DNA of 64,000 bases from Lichenibacterium minor. GTDB taxonomy: Bacteria; Pseudomonadota; Alphaproteobacteria; Rhizobiales; Beijerinckiaceae. Made by a program: the position numbers and the translations under genes. Location: the NCBI RefSeq assembly GCF_004137685.1, contig NZ_QYBB01000014.1, forward strand, positions 1-64,000, given 5' to 3'. Below, one piece after another: positions 50,918 to 60,158 of the stretch. The notes beneath the pieces were generated by a model. That model was given only the letters and a program-made list of their open reading frames with translations, did not search any database and had not been told where the DNA came from. Numbering within the stretch: the stretch's first letter is position 1; every line of letters begins with the position of its first letter.

Positions 50918-51313
50918 TCAGCCGGCCCGCCTTTCACATGCGTCGCCGATCATGAGCGCCATCAGCACGGCTGCCGCCCGGGCGAGATAGCGTAGGCGCT
51001 TGGGCTGCACCGCATGCTCCCAGGGAAGCCACGTCACGCTCGCATGCATCGCGTCGTGATCGTAGAGGACTTTCGCTAGCTTCTCCTGGATGGCGCTCGG
51101 CTGCTTGGCGGCTCGGCCGGATCGACGATGCTGGCTGCGCTTCGCGTGAAAATCGACAGGCTCCAAGGCCGCCTCCATCTGCCATGACTGATGGAGAACT
51201 GCCCTTCGCCGGTAGAAGACGCCATGCCTCAGCGTCCCGATTTCTATGCGAATCGTCTCACCCGTCCTTTCGAGGAGCGACGAGGACGCCGACGGCCCCC
51301 GACCGCCCGCCAA
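50918..51313 (-). CDS. doubtful hypothetical ORF
   Basis: 131 codons; the inner part (Glu-Lys-Leu-Ala-Lys-Val-Leu-Tyr-Asp-His-Asp-Ala-Met-His and Trp-Leu-Pro-Trp-Glu-His) is moderately protein-like and a short hydrophobic helix occurs near the C-terminus. There is no ribosome site, no overlap with neighbours and no recognised domain. It may be a decayed gene. Confidence 0.35.
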   Translation of the reverse strand: MAGGRGPSASSSLLERTGETIRIEIGTLRHGVFYRRRAVLHQSWQMEAALEPVDFHAKRSQHRRSGRAAKQPSAIQEKLAKVLYDHDAMHASVTWLPWEHAVQPKRLRYLARAAAVLMALMIGDACERRAG

Positions 51314-51677
51314 GTCGAGCGGGCTCCCTCGTCTGCGAGGCGGGCGATCTCACGCTGAAGCATGGGCAAAGGCGGCACCCGCGTCCCTGCCCCGGCCCGT
51401 CGGCACAGGACAACAGGCTCGACGCCTTCTCGGAAACGACGTCGTCGACGATTCGGGCCGGCCATGGGAGGACGCGGCTTCCGCGACACGAGCGGGACGG
51501 CCGTCACGATGTTGGGGAAGACGGAAGGTCCCGGCTCGGGAGATCGCGGCGTTCGGAAGCCATCGCTCCGCCGTCGCGCAGGATGCTCGACAGCGATCGA
51601 TCCGGAACAAACCTCGGAACGAAAACCGAAAACCAAATATATCTGCTGACGGGAAAGCCGACAAACGGCTGAATGAA
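51314..51677. other. gap before tRNA-Pro without a supported gene
   Basis: 364 bases. Several overlapping frames exist on both strands, but all look like chance high-GC readings. No repeat or RNA structure apart from the adjacent tRNA was seen. Confidence 0.5.
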
Positions 51678-51755
51678 TGGTCGGAGTGATAGGATTCGAA
51701 CCTACGACCCCTAGTCCCCCAGACTAGTGCGCTAACCGGGCTGCGCTACACTCCG
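51678..51755 (-). tRNA. tRNA-Pro(GGG)
   Basis: A complete cloverleaf on the minus strand: acceptor cggagtg / cactccg, discriminator a, encoded cca; D-arm with gcgc...gcgc; anticodon stem ctagt / actag around loop ctggggg (anticodon ggg); T-arm cgtag-gttcgaatc-ctatc-like stem. Encoded CCA is usual for this group. Confidence 0.95.
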
Positions 51756-51859
51756 ACACCGCGATGCGGTAAGGCCGTATAGGACGTTCGGAAGAAGCCT
51801 GCAAGCCCGAAGGTGAGGCGTCGCGGCGAAGTCCGTCGTCGACGCGAGGACGGCGGCCT

Positions 51860-52441
51860 TCACGTGCGGCCGACGGACGAGAGCAGCCGCGCGCATTCGG
51901 CGAGGTCGGCGGCCACGTCGGCGAGGCGGTCGGCCATGCCGCCGGGGATGTCGGACCCGGGCGCGGCGCGCCCCTCCTGACGCCGCGGGGCGGCCCTGAC
52001 CGGGGCCTGCGGGACCGCCAGCACGGGGTCGCGGCGGGTGGGCGGCTGATCACTCGGCATCGTGGCTCCGCTGTGCTCGCCTCGGTCCGGGCCGGCCGCG
52101 GCGTCCCCGTCGTGTCCCGGCTCGGGCGCTGCCGGCGCGGGCGTGGCCCGCGATCGGGCCAGGGCGTCGGCGACGTGTCGCGCCCCGAACTCGGCCAGCA
52201 AACGCTGCACGCCCTTGATGGTGTAGCCCTCGCCGTAGAGCAGGGCCTGCACGGCCCGCAGCAGCGCCACGTCCTCGGGCCGGTAGAACCGCCGCCCGCC
52301 CGCCCGCTTGAGCGGCTTGACCTGCGGAAACCGCGTTTCCCAGAACCGAAGCACGTGCTGCGGCAGCCGCAGCTCCTCCGCCACCTCGCCGATGGTGCGA
52401 TAGGCGTCGGCGCTCTTCTGCGAGACGGGCCGCTCAATCAT
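51860..52441 (-). CDS. MerR-family transcriptional regulator
   Basis: 193 residues. The winged HTH at ~14-80 reads [21 protein letters not shown] and Arg-Arg-Phe-Tyr-Arg-Pro-Glu-Asp-Val, the MlrA/CarA-like subgroup with Phe-Trp-Glu. The remaining ~110 residues are a Pro/Ala-rich linker and a short C-terminal helix, without metal-binding Cys. It overlaps ihfA by 8 bases, an arrangement conserved in alphaproteobacteria. Ligand and targets unknown. Confidence 0.9.
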   Translation of the reverse strand: MIERPVSQKSADAYRTIGEVAEELRLPQHVLRFWETRFPQVKPLKRAGGRRFYRPEDVALLRAVQALLYGEGYTIKGVQRLLAEFGARHVADALARSRATPAPAAPEPGHDGDAAAGPDRGEHSGATMPSDQPPTRRDPVLAVPQAPVRAAPRRQEGRAAPGSDIPGGMADRLADVAADLAECARLLSSVGRT

Positions 52442-52766
52442 CCTGCGGCAGCGGCGCGCCGTTGATGCGGCTTTTCAGGATGTTCGACGGCTTGAACACC
52501 ATCACGCGGCGCGGCGTGATGGGGACCTCGATGCCGGTCTTCGGGTTGCGGCCGATGCGTTCGCCCTTGGACCGCACCACGAAGGAGCCGAAGGACGACA
52601 GCTTCACCGGCTCGCCCCGGGCGATGGCGCCGGAAATCTCCTGCAGCACCATTTCGACGAGCTCGGCCGACTCGCTGCGCGACAGGCCGAGCTGCTGGTA
52701 CACGGCCTCGGACAGGTCCGCCCGCGTGATGGTCTTGCCGTCGGGTGTGCCGGGAGGTCTGGCCAT
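52434..52766 (-). CDS. ihfA: integration host factor subunit alpha
   Basis: 110 residues. Typical HU/IHF fold: [10 protein letters not shown] at the start, [11 protein letters not shown] (about 52-62), and the minor-groove arm Arg-Asn-Pro-Lys-Thr-Gly (the intercalating Pro). Bends DNA for recombination, replication and promoter control; it may also serve the integrase of the nearby element. Followed by merR with overlap, preceded by fabH. Confidence 0.95.
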   Translation of the reverse strand: MARPPGTPDGKTITRADLSEAVYQQLGLSRSESAELVEMVLQEISGAIARGEPVKLSSFGSFVVRSKGERIGRNPKTGIEVPITPRRVMVFKPSNILKSRINGAPLPQDD

Positions 52767-52882
52767 GGGCGCTCTCGATCATCTCCCTGGATCCGCCCGG
52801 CGGGGGAGGCCGTGCGGGGAAGCTTAACGCTTGCGGGGCGGGCGCGGAAGCCGCGACGACGGCCCTGCGACCGCGATACGGT

Positions 52883-53869
52883 TCACCACCGCAGCAGCGC
52901 GGACCCCCAGGTGAAGCCGCCGCCCACGGCTTCGAGCATCACGAGGTGCCCCGGGCGGATACGCCCGTCGCGGCAGGCCTCGTCGAGCGCAAGCGGCACC
53001 GAGGCCGCCGACGTGTTGGCATGCAGGTGCACCGTGGTCACCACCTTCGCGGGATCGATGCCGAGCTTCGCCGCCGACGCGTCGATGATGCGGCGGTTGG
53101 CCTGGTGCGGCACGAACCAGTCGAGGTCGTCGGGGCCGATCCCCGCCGCCGCGAAGGCGTCGACGACGACGTCCGTCACCTGGCCGACCGCGTGGCGGAA
53201 CACGTCCTTGCCCTGCATGCGCAGGTGGCCGGTGGTGCCGGTCGTCGAGGGGCCGCCGTCGACGAACAGCTTGTCGCGCCCGCGCCCGTCCGACCGCAGA
53301 TGCGTGGTGATGATGCCGCCGTCCCGCAGCGCGTCGCCCCCCCGCTCGGCTTCGAGCAGCACGGCGCCGGCGCCGTCGCCGAACAGCACGCAGGTGGTGC
53401 GGTCCGACCAGTCGAGCAGGCGGGAAAAGGTTTCGGCGCCGATCACCAGGGCGCAGCGGTGCGACCCCGAGCGCAGGAACTTGTCGGCCGTCGCGAGGGC
53501 GAAGACGAAGCCCGAACACACGGCCTGGAGGTCGAAGGCGACGCCGGCCGTGAGGCCGAGGGCCGCCTGAACCTGGGTGGCGGTGGCGGGAAAGGTGTAG
53601 TCGGGCGTCGCGGTCGCCACGATGACGAGGTCGACGTCGCGGGCGTCGCGCCCCGCTCGGTCCAGCGCGGCGCGGGCCGCGTGGGTGGCGAGCTGTGACG
53701 TCGTCTCACCCTCGGCCGCGAAGAAGCGCCGGGTGATGCCGGTGCGCTGGAGGATCCATTCGTCGGACGTGTCGACGGTGCGCGCCAGCTCGGCGTTGGT
53801 GACGCAACGCTCGGGCAGGTAGGCGCCGACGCCTCGCACCACGGACCGCCAGCCGCTCGATTCCACCAC
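52883..53869 (-). CDS. fabH: beta-ketoacyl-ACP synthase III
   Basis: 328 residues. Catalytic triad: Cys in Gln-Ala-Val-Cys-Ser-Gly-Phe (about 115), His in [11 protein letters not shown] (about 255), Asn in His-Ala-Asn-Thr-Ser-Ala-Ala-Ser (about 285). Condenses acetyl-CoA with malonyl-ACP to start fatty-acid synthesis. It follows plsX in the usual order, with a 173-base gap in between. Confidence 0.95.
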   Translation of the reverse strand: MVESSGWRSVVRGVGAYLPERCVTNAELARTVDTSDEWILQRTGITRRFFAAEGETTSQLATHAARAALDRAGRDARDVDLVIVATATPDYTFPATATQVQAALGLTAGVAFDLQAVCSGFVFALATADKFLRSGSHRCALVIGAETFSRLLDWSDRTTCVLFGDGAGAVLLEAERGGDALRDGGIITTHLRSDGRGRDKLFVDGGPSTTGTTGHLRMQGKDVFRHAVGQVTDVVVDAFAAAGIGPDDLDWFVPHQANRRIIDASAAKLGIDPAKVVTTVHLHANTSAASVPLALDEACRDGRIRPGHLVMLEAVGGGFTWGSALLRW

Positions 53870-54042
53870 GAGGCCTCTTCATCACTGAACCCGGCCGGCG
53901 CCGCGCCATGCGCGCCGGGCCGCCCTGCGCCGGCCGGAAGCGCGGGCCCGTCCGGACGAGCCGCGGGCCGAGGGCGCCGGACCCGCGGAGCCTCCCTATG
54001 CGCCGAATCGGCGCCAGCGGCAATCGCCGAGGGGCCCCGCCC

Positions 54043-55125
54043 TCACGGCGCCGAAACGGCGGCGGTTCCCGGCAGCGCCGCGGCGGCGGCGGCGGCCGAC
54101 TGGCTGTCCTGCGACAGCGCGAGCTGGTCGCGGATGCGGGCGAGCAGGTCGTGGCTGACCATCTCGTGCCCGACCCCGATGGCGCGGGCGTAGCCCACCG
54201 CGTCGGTGCCGCCGTGGCTCTTGATGACGACGCCGTCGAGCCCGAGGAAGACGCCGCCGTTGACGCCGCGCGGGTCCATCTTCTCGCGCAGCGCCGCGAA
54301 GGCGCCGCGGGCGAACCAGTAGCCGACCTTGGACATGAGGTTGGCGCTCATCACCTCGCGCAGGTAGCGGCCGATCTGCACGGCGGTGCCTTCCGCGGTC
54401 TTCAGAGCGATGTTGCCCGTGAAGCCCTCGGTCACCACGACGTCGACCGTCCCGCGCCCGAGGTCGTCGCCCTCGACGAAGCCGCGGTAATCGAGCGACG
54501 GCAGCGCGAGTTCGCGCAGCATGCGCCCCGCCGCCTTGATCTCCTCGAGCCCCTTGATCTCCTCGACGCCGACGTTCAGCAGTCCGACGCTCGGGCGCTC
54601 GATGCCGCGTACGATGCGGGCCATCGCGGCGCCCATGATGCCGAGGTCCACGAGGTGCTGGGCATCGGCACCGATGCTGGCGCCGACGTCGAGGACGATG
54701 GACACGCCCTTCACGGTCGGCCACATGGCGGCGATGGCGGGCCGGTCCACATGCGCCATGGTGCGGAGGCAGATCTTCGACATGGCCATGAGGGCGCCGG
54801 TGTTGCCGGCCGACACGACGCAGTCGGCGCGGCCCGTCTTCACGGCGTCGATGGCCATCCACATGGACGAGGTTCGGCGGCCGGAGCGGAGCGCCTGGCT
54901 CGGCTTGTCGTCCATGCGGACCGCCACGGTGGTGTGGACCACCTCGGATGCGGCGGACAGCGCGGGCTCCCGGGCGAGCAGCGGGGCGATCTGCGCCTCG
55001 TCTCCCACCAGCAGGAAGCGCGTCCCCGGGCGCTCGCGCAACGCCAAAGCGGCACCCGGAACCACGACGGAGGGTCCGTGATCGCCGCCCATGGCATCGA
55101 TTGCGATCCGAACCGCCTCGTTCAT
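54043..55125 (-). CDS. plsX: phosphate acyltransferase PlsX
   Basis: 360 residues. The N-terminal [12 protein letters not shown] and later Ser-Ala-Gly-Asn-Thr-Gly-Ala-Leu-Met motifs are diagnostic; Gly-Phe-Thr-Gly-Asn-Ile and Gly-Val-Asn-Gly-Gly-Val-Phe-Leu-Gly follow. It makes acyl-phosphate from acyl-ACP for phospholipid synthesis on the inner face of the membrane. rpmF, which often precedes plsX in other bacteria, is absent here. Confidence 0.95.
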   Translation of the reverse strand: MNEAVRIAIDAMGGDHGPSVVVPGAALALRERPGTRFLLVGDEAQIAPLLAREPALSAASEVVHTTVAVRMDDKPSQALRSGRRTSSMWMAIDAVKTGRADCVVSAGNTGALMAMSKICLRTMAHVDRPAIAAMWPTVKGVSIVLDVGASIGADAQHLVDLGIMGAAMARIVRGIERPSVGLLNVGVEEIKGLEEIKAAGRMLRELALPSLDYRGFVEGDDLGRGTVDVVVTEGFTGNIALKTAEGTAVQIGRYLREVMSANLMSKVGYWFARGAFAALREKMDPRGVNGGVFLGLDGVVIKSHGGTDAVGYARAIGVGHEMVSHDLLARIRDQLALSQDSQSAAAAAAALPGTAAVSAP

Positions 55126-55271
55126 CCGTCACCCTCGTCTTCGAAGCCGGTCATCGGGCTCCGGTGGGAAGCCCAGGTTCCATGCCGTCACGCCGGTGGC
55201 CACGTCAACTCGCCAAAGCGACGTGGCGCGACACCTCGCCCCGCCCCGGCCGCGGACGCTTCGGCCCGGGG

Positions 55272-55835
55272 TCAGGCCGTTTCGGGGCCCTTCAACGCCT
55301 TCAAGGCCGCGAAGGGCGAAGCCTCCGGCTCCTCGGCCGGCTCCGGCGCGGGGTCGGCGAAGGCCACCCCGGGCTTGCGCGGATAAGGGTCGAGGCCGAG
55401 CACCAGGATTTCGGCCGCGAGCGATCCGAGGTCCACCCGCCCGTTGACGATGGGATCGGGCAGGTCCTCGAGGTCCTCGTCGTCGCCTCCGGGCCGCGCC
55501 GCCCGCGCCGCCGCCAGTTCCTCCACCTCGGCTTCGGGGGCGAACCGCACGTCGACCGGCTCCGACACGTCGGACGCGAATTCGTCGAGCGAGACGACGC
55601 AGACCTGGCGCACGCGCGCCGACACGGTCCCGGTGACGTGGAGGCCGTCGGCGCCCTCGCGCCGGATGCGGAAGGCGGCCGACAGCGCGTCGATGCCGGG
55701 CAGGTCGCAGTCCCGCGCCAGGGCGTCGCGTTCGGCCGGCGTGGTGTCGAGCGCGAAGCTCGTCGCGGTGTCGCGCGCCGACGCCGCGTCGAAGCGGCGG
55801 GACAGGGGACCGGAGGGCGGGATCGAACGGGTCAT
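55272..55835 (-). CDS. DUF177 (YceD-family) protein
   Basis: 187 residues from ATG 55835, overlapping the chaperone gene end (ATGA). Contains the family core Val-Arg-Gln-Val-Cys-Val-Val-Ser-Leu-Asp (about 95-105, usually Cys-x-R/x-C-L) and the ending Gly-Ser-Leu-Ala-Ala-Glu-Ile-Leu-Val-Leu-Gly-Leu-Asp-Pro-Tyr-Pro-Arg. YceD is linked to 23S rRNA accumulation in bacteria and plants. The loss of the second Cys of the classical pair is common in alphaproteobacteria. Confidence 0.88.
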   Translation of the reverse strand: MTRSIPPSGPLSRRFDAASARDTATSFALDTTPAERDALARDCDLPGIDALSAAFRIRREGADGLHVTGTVSARVRQVCVVSLDEFASDVSEPVDVRFAPEAEVEELAAARAARPGGDDEDLEDLPDPIVNGRVDLGSLAAEILVLGLDPYPRKPGVAFADPAPEPAEEPEASPFAALKALKGPETA

Positions 55836-56407
55836 GGCGGGCTCAGGGACGGGACGGTCGACGGGTCGGGAAAGGGCAGCGGTGCTTCGAGGCAGGACGC
55901 GAGCGGGGTCGACGCGAGGACATCCGCGGCCAGGGTCGCGTAGCGCGACAGGCGTTCCGCTGCATCCCCTTCGACACGGCCCGCGTAAACGTTGCGCCCC
56001 AGCGCGGACGCCAGCGCGCCGTCGCCGGAGCGCAGGCCGGCGTCGTAGGCGGCGGAGCGGCCGAGGAAGGCCTCGCACAGCCGCTTCATGCGCTTAGGCA
56101 CCGTAACGTCGCCGACGCCGGCTTCGCGGAGGTCGGCTTCGAGATGGGCGAAGACCGTGTCGACGAGATCCTGCGCGACGGCCGGTCCCGGCTTTTCGGC
56201 GGCGTTGAAACGGCGCAGGACGAGGCCTGCGTGGAGGGCGAGGAGTTCGAACCGTCCTTCGAACGTGTCGGGCACGCCGTAGTCGATGTAGAACGCCGGG
56301 CGCCGCACCGCGCCGACGATCTCGCCGTGCAGGCGGTCCAGCAGGGCGCGCCGGGGATCGGGGCGCCGACGCGCGAAAGGGAACAGCATCCCGAGCGGGA
56401 GCACCAT
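55832..56407 (-). CDS. ubiquinol-cytochrome c chaperone (CBP3/UQCC1 family)
   Basis: 191 residues. Helical family with Phe-Tyr-Ile-Asp-Tyr-Gly-Val-Pro-Asp-Thr-Phe-Glu-Gly-Arg-Phe-Glu-Leu-Leu-Ala-Leu-His (about 39-59), Gln-Asp-Leu-Val-Asp-Thr-Val-Phe, Val-Gly-Asp-Val-Thr-Val-Pro-Lys-Arg-Met-Lys-Arg, and Phe-Leu-Gly-Arg-Ser. Mitochondrial CBP3 helps cytochrome b synthesis and assembly into complex III. It is divergent from bamE, as in most alphaproteobacteria. Confidence 0.9.
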   Translation of the reverse strand: MVLPLGMLFPFARRRPDPRRALLDRLHGEIVGAVRRPAFYIDYGVPDTFEGRFELLALHAGLVLRRFNAAEKPGPAVAQDLVDTVFAHLEADLREAGVGDVTVPKRMKRLCEAFLGRSAAYDAGLRSGDGALASALGRNVYAGRVEGDAAERLSRYATLAADVLASTPLASCLEAPLPFPDPSTVPSLSPP

Positions 56408-56622
56408 GGCGCCGGATCCGACGGCCGGCGCATCCTGCGGCGCGGCATCGAGGGGGCGAAACTTGCATTTCGCGGATGCCGCAGTTACGCACTGCCCTCG
56501 CCCAATGCAAGGGTCCGCGGCGGTGCGTCGGCTCCGCGAAAGCCACCTCGCTTCTGGTTGCGCGTGGCGATGCCCCCGCGGAGCGCGGTGCGCCGCGCCG
56601 AAACGGTGCTCAGGAGGTTCGG

Positions 56623-57087
56623 ATGCGACGCATGGACAACGGCTCGGCGCGCGCCCGACGGGTCGCCGGGCTCGCCGGCGTCGGCCTGCTGGCCCTGAGC
56701 CTCGGCGGCTGCCTCGGCTACGACGGCGAAGTCACGCGCGGCTACGTGGCGGACCAGCGCTCGCTCGAACAGGTGAAGGCCGGCTCCTCCGCCGAGCAGG
56801 TGCTCGTGCTGCTGGGCACCCCGTCGACGACCTCCACGGTGGGCGGCACGGCCTGGTACTACATCAGCCAGACGGTGGACCGCACCTTCGCCTTCTCGGC
56901 ACCGGCCGTCGTCGACCAGCGGGTGCTCGCCGTCTATTTCAACAAGGACAAGAAGGTCGAGCGCATCGCCAACTACGGCCTGCAGGACGGCAAGGTGTTC
57001 GACTTCATCAGCCGCACCACGCCGACGGGCGGCGCCGAGCAGGGCTTCGTCAGGAACCTGTTCCGCTCGCTGCTCAAGTTCACCTGA
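56623..57087 (+). CDS. bamE: outer-membrane assembly lipoprotein BamE (SmpA/OmlA)
   Basis: 154 residues from ATG 56623 with ribosome site aggagg. A lipoprotein signal ends Leu-Ser-Leu-Gly-Gly-Cys (Cys ~30). The SmpA/OmlA domain has Val-Lys-Ala-Gly-Ser-Ser-Ala-Glu-Gln-Val-Leu-Val-Leu-Leu-Gly-Thr-Pro-Ser and Gly-Thr-Ala-Trp-Tyr-Tyr-Ile. It is part of the BAM complex that inserts beta-barrel proteins. Divergent promoter region 56408-56622 is shared with the chaperone gene. Confidence 0.93.
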   Translation: MRRMDNGSARARRVAGLAGVGLLALSLGGCLGYDGEVTRGYVADQRSLEQVKAGSSAEQVLVLLGTPSTTSTVGGTAWYYISQTVDRTFAFSAPAVVDQRVLAVYFNKDKKVERIANYGLQDGKVFDFISRTTPTGGAEQGFVRNLFRSLLKFT

Positions 57088-57106
57088 CCGGTTCCGGCGG
57101 GCCGCC

Positions 57107-58147
57107 TCAGGGGCCCGCCGCGGGGTCGGGGGGCGCCGCCGAGCCGGCCGGGTCGCCCCGCGGGACCGGGTCGAAGGCCGGGAACAGGAGCAGCCCGGCC
57201 GCAAAGCCGCCGATATGGGCCTGCCACGCGATCGCGCCGCCGCCGATCCCGAACGAGATCGAGCCCAGCCCGAACAGGAGGTTGGTGGCGAACCACGCGA
57301 CCAGGAACGTCAGCGACCGGCTGTCCGACAGCACCTCGCGCAGCGACTGGGCGGGCGCGAGAAAGGCCCGGCGGCGGCCGTCGCCGACCGCGTCCACGAG
57401 GGCCGACAGGGGCACGTGCGGCCGGAACATGAAGCGCAGCGCCGCTCCCATGCAGCCCGACACCGCGGCCGACGCGCCGATCACCGGCTCGAGGTCGAGC
57501 GGATGCGCGGCCCATTGCGCGACGGCGCCCGCCGCGGCGGTGACGGCCATGAAGGCGAAGAAGCGCCGAGCGCCGAATCGGCGCGCAACCGGCGTGCCGA
57601 AGGCGAGAAGCCAGACGCCGTTCAGCCCGATATGCCCCCAATCGGCGTGGAGCAGCGCGTAGGTGAGGGCCGTCCAAGGCTGGAGCGTGCCGTCGCCGAG
57701 GAAGAAGCGCTCGGCCTGCGCCTGCCGGTAGCCCTCCGCACCGTGCCGCGCCAGCGCCACAACGGCGCCGACGACGCGGTCCGGGACGAGAGCGTAGCTG
57801 AACCGCCCGGGCACGAAGGCCAGCCGGGTGAAGAGCGCGTCGTCCCAAGCGTCCGGCAGGACCTGGCGCAGGGCGTGGATCCCGACCAGCACGACGAGCG
57901 TCGCCGCGATCGGCCACGGGATGTCGAAGATGGGCTGGCGCTGCGGCGCCGCGCGCTCGGGCGCTGCGGTACGGTCGAGCAAATGGGAAACCTTGGTGGC
58001 CGGTGCCGATCCCGGGCGTCGGCGACGGAGCGACAAGTCCCGCCGCGGGGCGAAAGATCCTGGGCCGCCCTTCGTCGGTCGTCCCACGCATGGCGGCCTC
58101 CTCTCGCGGGCGAGAGGGGTGGGATCGGGCGGTGGGGCCGGCGGCAC
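57107..58147 (-). CDS. rhomboid-family intramembrane protease
   Basis: Up to 346 residues; the first ~55 are basic and Pro-rich and the real start may be further in, as no clear ribosome site is visible. The core has six membrane helices: the L1 loop region with Leu-Thr-Tyr-Ala-Leu-Leu-His-Ala-Asp-Trp-Gly-His-Ile-Gly-Leu-Asn, the catalytic Ser in Val-Ile-Gly-Ala-Ser-Ala-Ala-Val-Ser-Gly, and the catalytic His in Gln-Ala-His-Ile-Gly-Gly-Phe. It would cleave membrane proteins. Convergent with bamE, 19 bases apart. Confidence 0.88.
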   Translation of the reverse strand: MPPAPPPDPTPLARERRPPCVGRPTKGGPGSFAPRRDLSLRRRRPGSAPATKVSHLLDRTAAPERAAPQRQPIFDIPWPIAATLVVLVGIHALRQVLPDAWDDALFTRLAFVPGRFSYALVPDRVVGAVVALARHGAEGYRQAQAERFFLGDGTLQPWTALTYALLHADWGHIGLNGVWLLAFGTPVARRFGARRFFAFMAVTAAAGAVAQWAAHPLDLEPVIGASAAVSGCMGAALRFMFRPHVPLSALVDAVGDGRRRAFLAPAQSLREVLSDSRSLTFLVAWFATNLLFGLGSISFGIGGGAIAWQAHIGGFAAGLLLFPAFDPVPRGDPAGSAAPPDPAAGP

Positions 58148-58235
58148 GAGCCGTGCGGTGGCGGGGGCAACCTGCCCGGGCGACCTCCGGCCCGTGCCGA
58201 AACGGGACGGACGGCGTGCCGTGGCGTGACGCCGA

Positions 58236-58847
58236 GTGACCCGAATGAGACATGCCGCCAGCCGCCAGCTCCACGCCTATTGGGACGCCCTCCGCGGCGG
58301 GCGGGCGGCGCCCGGACGGGACGAGATCGACCCTGCGGCGATCCGCGGCGTGCTCGCCTCCGTCTTCATGCTGGATGTCGCGGCGCTCCCCCTGCCCCGG
58401 CCGGCCGACGCCACCTTCAGCCTGAGCGGGACGCGCATCGACGCCCTTTTCGGCCGCCTGCTGCGGGGGAGCACCTTCGACAGCATCTGGGACCCCCGCA
58501 GTGCCGCGCTCGCCGCGGCCGCGCTGGATGCGGCGCTGGGCGGGGGCCGGCCCGTCGTCGCCGCGGCCCGCGGGGGGCCGCCGGGGCGCGGCGCCATCGA
58601 CGTCGAGCTTCTGCTGCTGCCCCTCGCGTCCGGGGCCGGCCGGCGCGCGCGCGTGCTGGGGTCGCTGGGCGCCGCCTCCGCGCCGGACTGGATGGGCCTG
58701 TCGGCCGCGGCGCCGCTCGACCTCAAGGCCCTCGGGGAGCCCCGCCTCGCACCCCGGGCGCCGGACTTCGGCCGACGCGTCGCGCGCCCCTTCGCGCCGC
58801 ATCCCGGCGGCCGGCGCGAGCCGCCGCACCCGCCCGGCCGGGCCTGA
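58236..58847 (+). CDS. PAS-domain (PAS_5 type) protein
   Basis: 203 residues from GTG 58236 (ATG 58245 also possible). The pattern Tyr-Trp-Asp-Ala-Leu-Arg-Gly-Gly-Arg-x-Ala-Pro-x-Arg-x-Glu-Ile-Asp-Pro-x-x-Ile-Arg-x-Val-Leu (about 14-40) and Phe-Ser-Leu-Ser-Gly-Thr-Arg-Ile-Asp-Ala-Leu-Phe is the alphaproteobacterial single PAS domain that is often found beside PilZ genes. No output domain is attached. The disordered Arg/Pro-rich tail is uninformative. Pairing with the next gene suggests a cell-cycle or polysaccharide signalling role. Confidence 0.85.
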   Translation: MTRMRHAASRQLHAYWDALRGGRAAPGRDEIDPAAIRGVLASVFMLDVAALPLPRPADATFSLSGTRIDALFGRLLRGSTFDSIWDPRSAALAAAALDAALGGGRPVVAAARGGPPGRGAIDVELLLLPLASGAGRRARVLGSLGAASAPDWMGLSAAAPLDLKALGEPRLAPRAPDFGRRVARPFAPHPGGRREPPHPPGRA

Positions 58848-58950
58848 CGGTCCGCTGCCGCAACGGCCTTCAAGTTCAGGTCGCCTTAACGGGTCGGGCG
58901 TCAAAGTGGGCTTCAGAAGAACCGTCCCGAACCTCCAAGGCGGACATCCG

Positions 58951-59562
58951 GTGGTGTCATCCCCGCTCCTCAGATCCGATCCGTACGACCAAGAGCGGCG
59001 CCGCCACCAGCGCGTGCGGGTGGCCGTGCTGGGACGTTACATGCTGGCGAACCGGCAGGAATTCCCATGCCAGACCATCGACATGTCGCCCGGCGGCGTG
59101 GCCCTCGTCGCCCCCGTGCGGGGCGCCCTGAAGGAACGGGTGATCTGCTACATCGACCAGATCGGCCGGATCGAGGGCACGGTGGCGCGCATGCTCGAGT
59201 CGGGATTCGCGCTGTCGCTCAACGTGCCGCTCGTCAAGCGCGAGAAGCTGGCCGACCAGCTCACATGGCTCGGCAACCGCCACGCGCTCGGGATGCCCGA
59301 AGACCGGCGCCACGAGCGCGTCGCGCCGCGCAACCCGCGCTCGACGCTGCGGTTGCCGGACGGCCGGGACTACCCGATCCGGCTCATCGACGTGTCGGTG
59401 TCGGGCGCGGCCTTCACGGCGGACATCCACCCCCCCGTGGGCACGCCGGTCACGATCGGGCAGACGCCGGCCCACGTGGTCCGCGGCTTCAACGGGGGCG
59501 TGGCGGTCGAGTTCGCGCGACCCTTCTCGGCCGACAGCGACGCCAGCGCGCTCCAGCTGTGA
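58951..59562 (+). CDS. tandem PilZ-domain protein
   Basis: 203 residues from GTG 58951 (58954 equally possible). Two PilZ domains: the first with Arg-Arg-His-Gln-Arg and Asp-Met-Ser-Pro-Gly-Gly (about 14-50), the second with Arg-Arg-His-Glu-Arg and Asp-Val-Ser-Val-Ser-Gly (about 113-152). Both keep the RxxxR-type and (D/N)xSxxG-type c-di-GMP-binding motifs, though the first motif in each is Arg-x-x-x-Arg-like rather than perfect. It may therefore sense c-di-GMP at two sites. It follows the PAS gene in the same direction by about 100 bases. Confidence 0.85.
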   Translation: MVSSPLLRSDPYDQERRRHQRVRVAVLGRYMLANRQEFPCQTIDMSPGGVALVAPVRGALKERVICYIDQIGRIEGTVARMLESGFALSLNVPLVKREKLADQLTWLGNRHALGMPEDRRHERVAPRNPRSTLRLPDGRDYPIRLIDVSVSGAAFTADIHPPVGTPVTIGQTPAHVVRGFNGGVAVEFARPFSADSDASALQL

Positions 59563-59601
59563 GGGCGGGGCGGGGAAGCGCCCGTCCTCGCCCCCCGACG
59601 G

Positions 59602-59997
59602 TCAGATCTCCTCGAGGTCGTAGTCGAGGATGGCCATCTGCAGCGTGTAGGACTTGCCCTTCGGGTCGTCGGCCGACACGACCCCCAGGAAGTCGCTGCC
59701 CACGTTCAGCTCCACGGAATCGGTCTTCTTGGCCCGCGGCACGACCTTGAACTTATCGTTGTCGAACAGCAGCCGCAGGTAGGACTCGATCGTCTGGCGG
59801 TCGACCGGGATCTTCATCTCGAACGAGAACGAGCGGTCGCCGTCCTCGTCGTCCACCGCGATCGTGGCGATGCGACGCTCGCCCAGCGACACGTCCGCCC
59901 GGTCGGCGTCGCCCTGGTTCGGCAAAACCTTCAGGGCCTTGTTGCCGAAGGTGCGCTGCAGGTAGTCCTGCAGCTTGTGGAGTTCGGTCTTGTTCAA
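59602..59997 (-). CDS. DUF3126 protein with the domain duplicated
   Basis: 131 residues, about twice the usual ~70. Residues 5-65 and 68-131 are two copies of the same fold: Tyr-Leu-Gln-Arg-Thr-Phe-Gly-Asn ... Leu-Lys-Val-Leu-Pro and Tyr-Leu-Arg-Leu-Leu-Phe-Asp-Asn ... Phe-Lys-Val-Val-Pro-Arg, each ending in Asp-Glu/Pro ... Ser-Phe/Tyr ... Met. The second copy keeps the family ending Leu-Gln-Met-Ala-Ile-Leu-Asp-Tyr-Asp-Leu. The family is conserved next to cysE in alphaproteobacteria, function unknown. Confidence 0.85.
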   Translation of the reverse strand: MNKTELHKLQDYLQRTFGNKALKVLPNQGDADRADVSLGERRIATIAVDDEDGDRSFSFEMKIPVDRQTIESYLRLLFDNDKFKVVPRAKKTDSVELNVGSDFLGVVSADDPKGKSYTLQMAILDYDLEEI

Positions 59998-60158
59998 GCT
60001 GTGCTCCGAAAGGACGCCGCCCGCGCATCGCGTCCCGCGGTGGACGGCTTCGTGCCGACCCTCGGGCCGGGCCGAAACCCTAGCCGAGCGAGGCGTCCGG
60101 CGGAAGCCTCATCCCGTTCCAACCCGCCGAGGAGGAGCCTCGCGCGGGGCGCGCCCGG

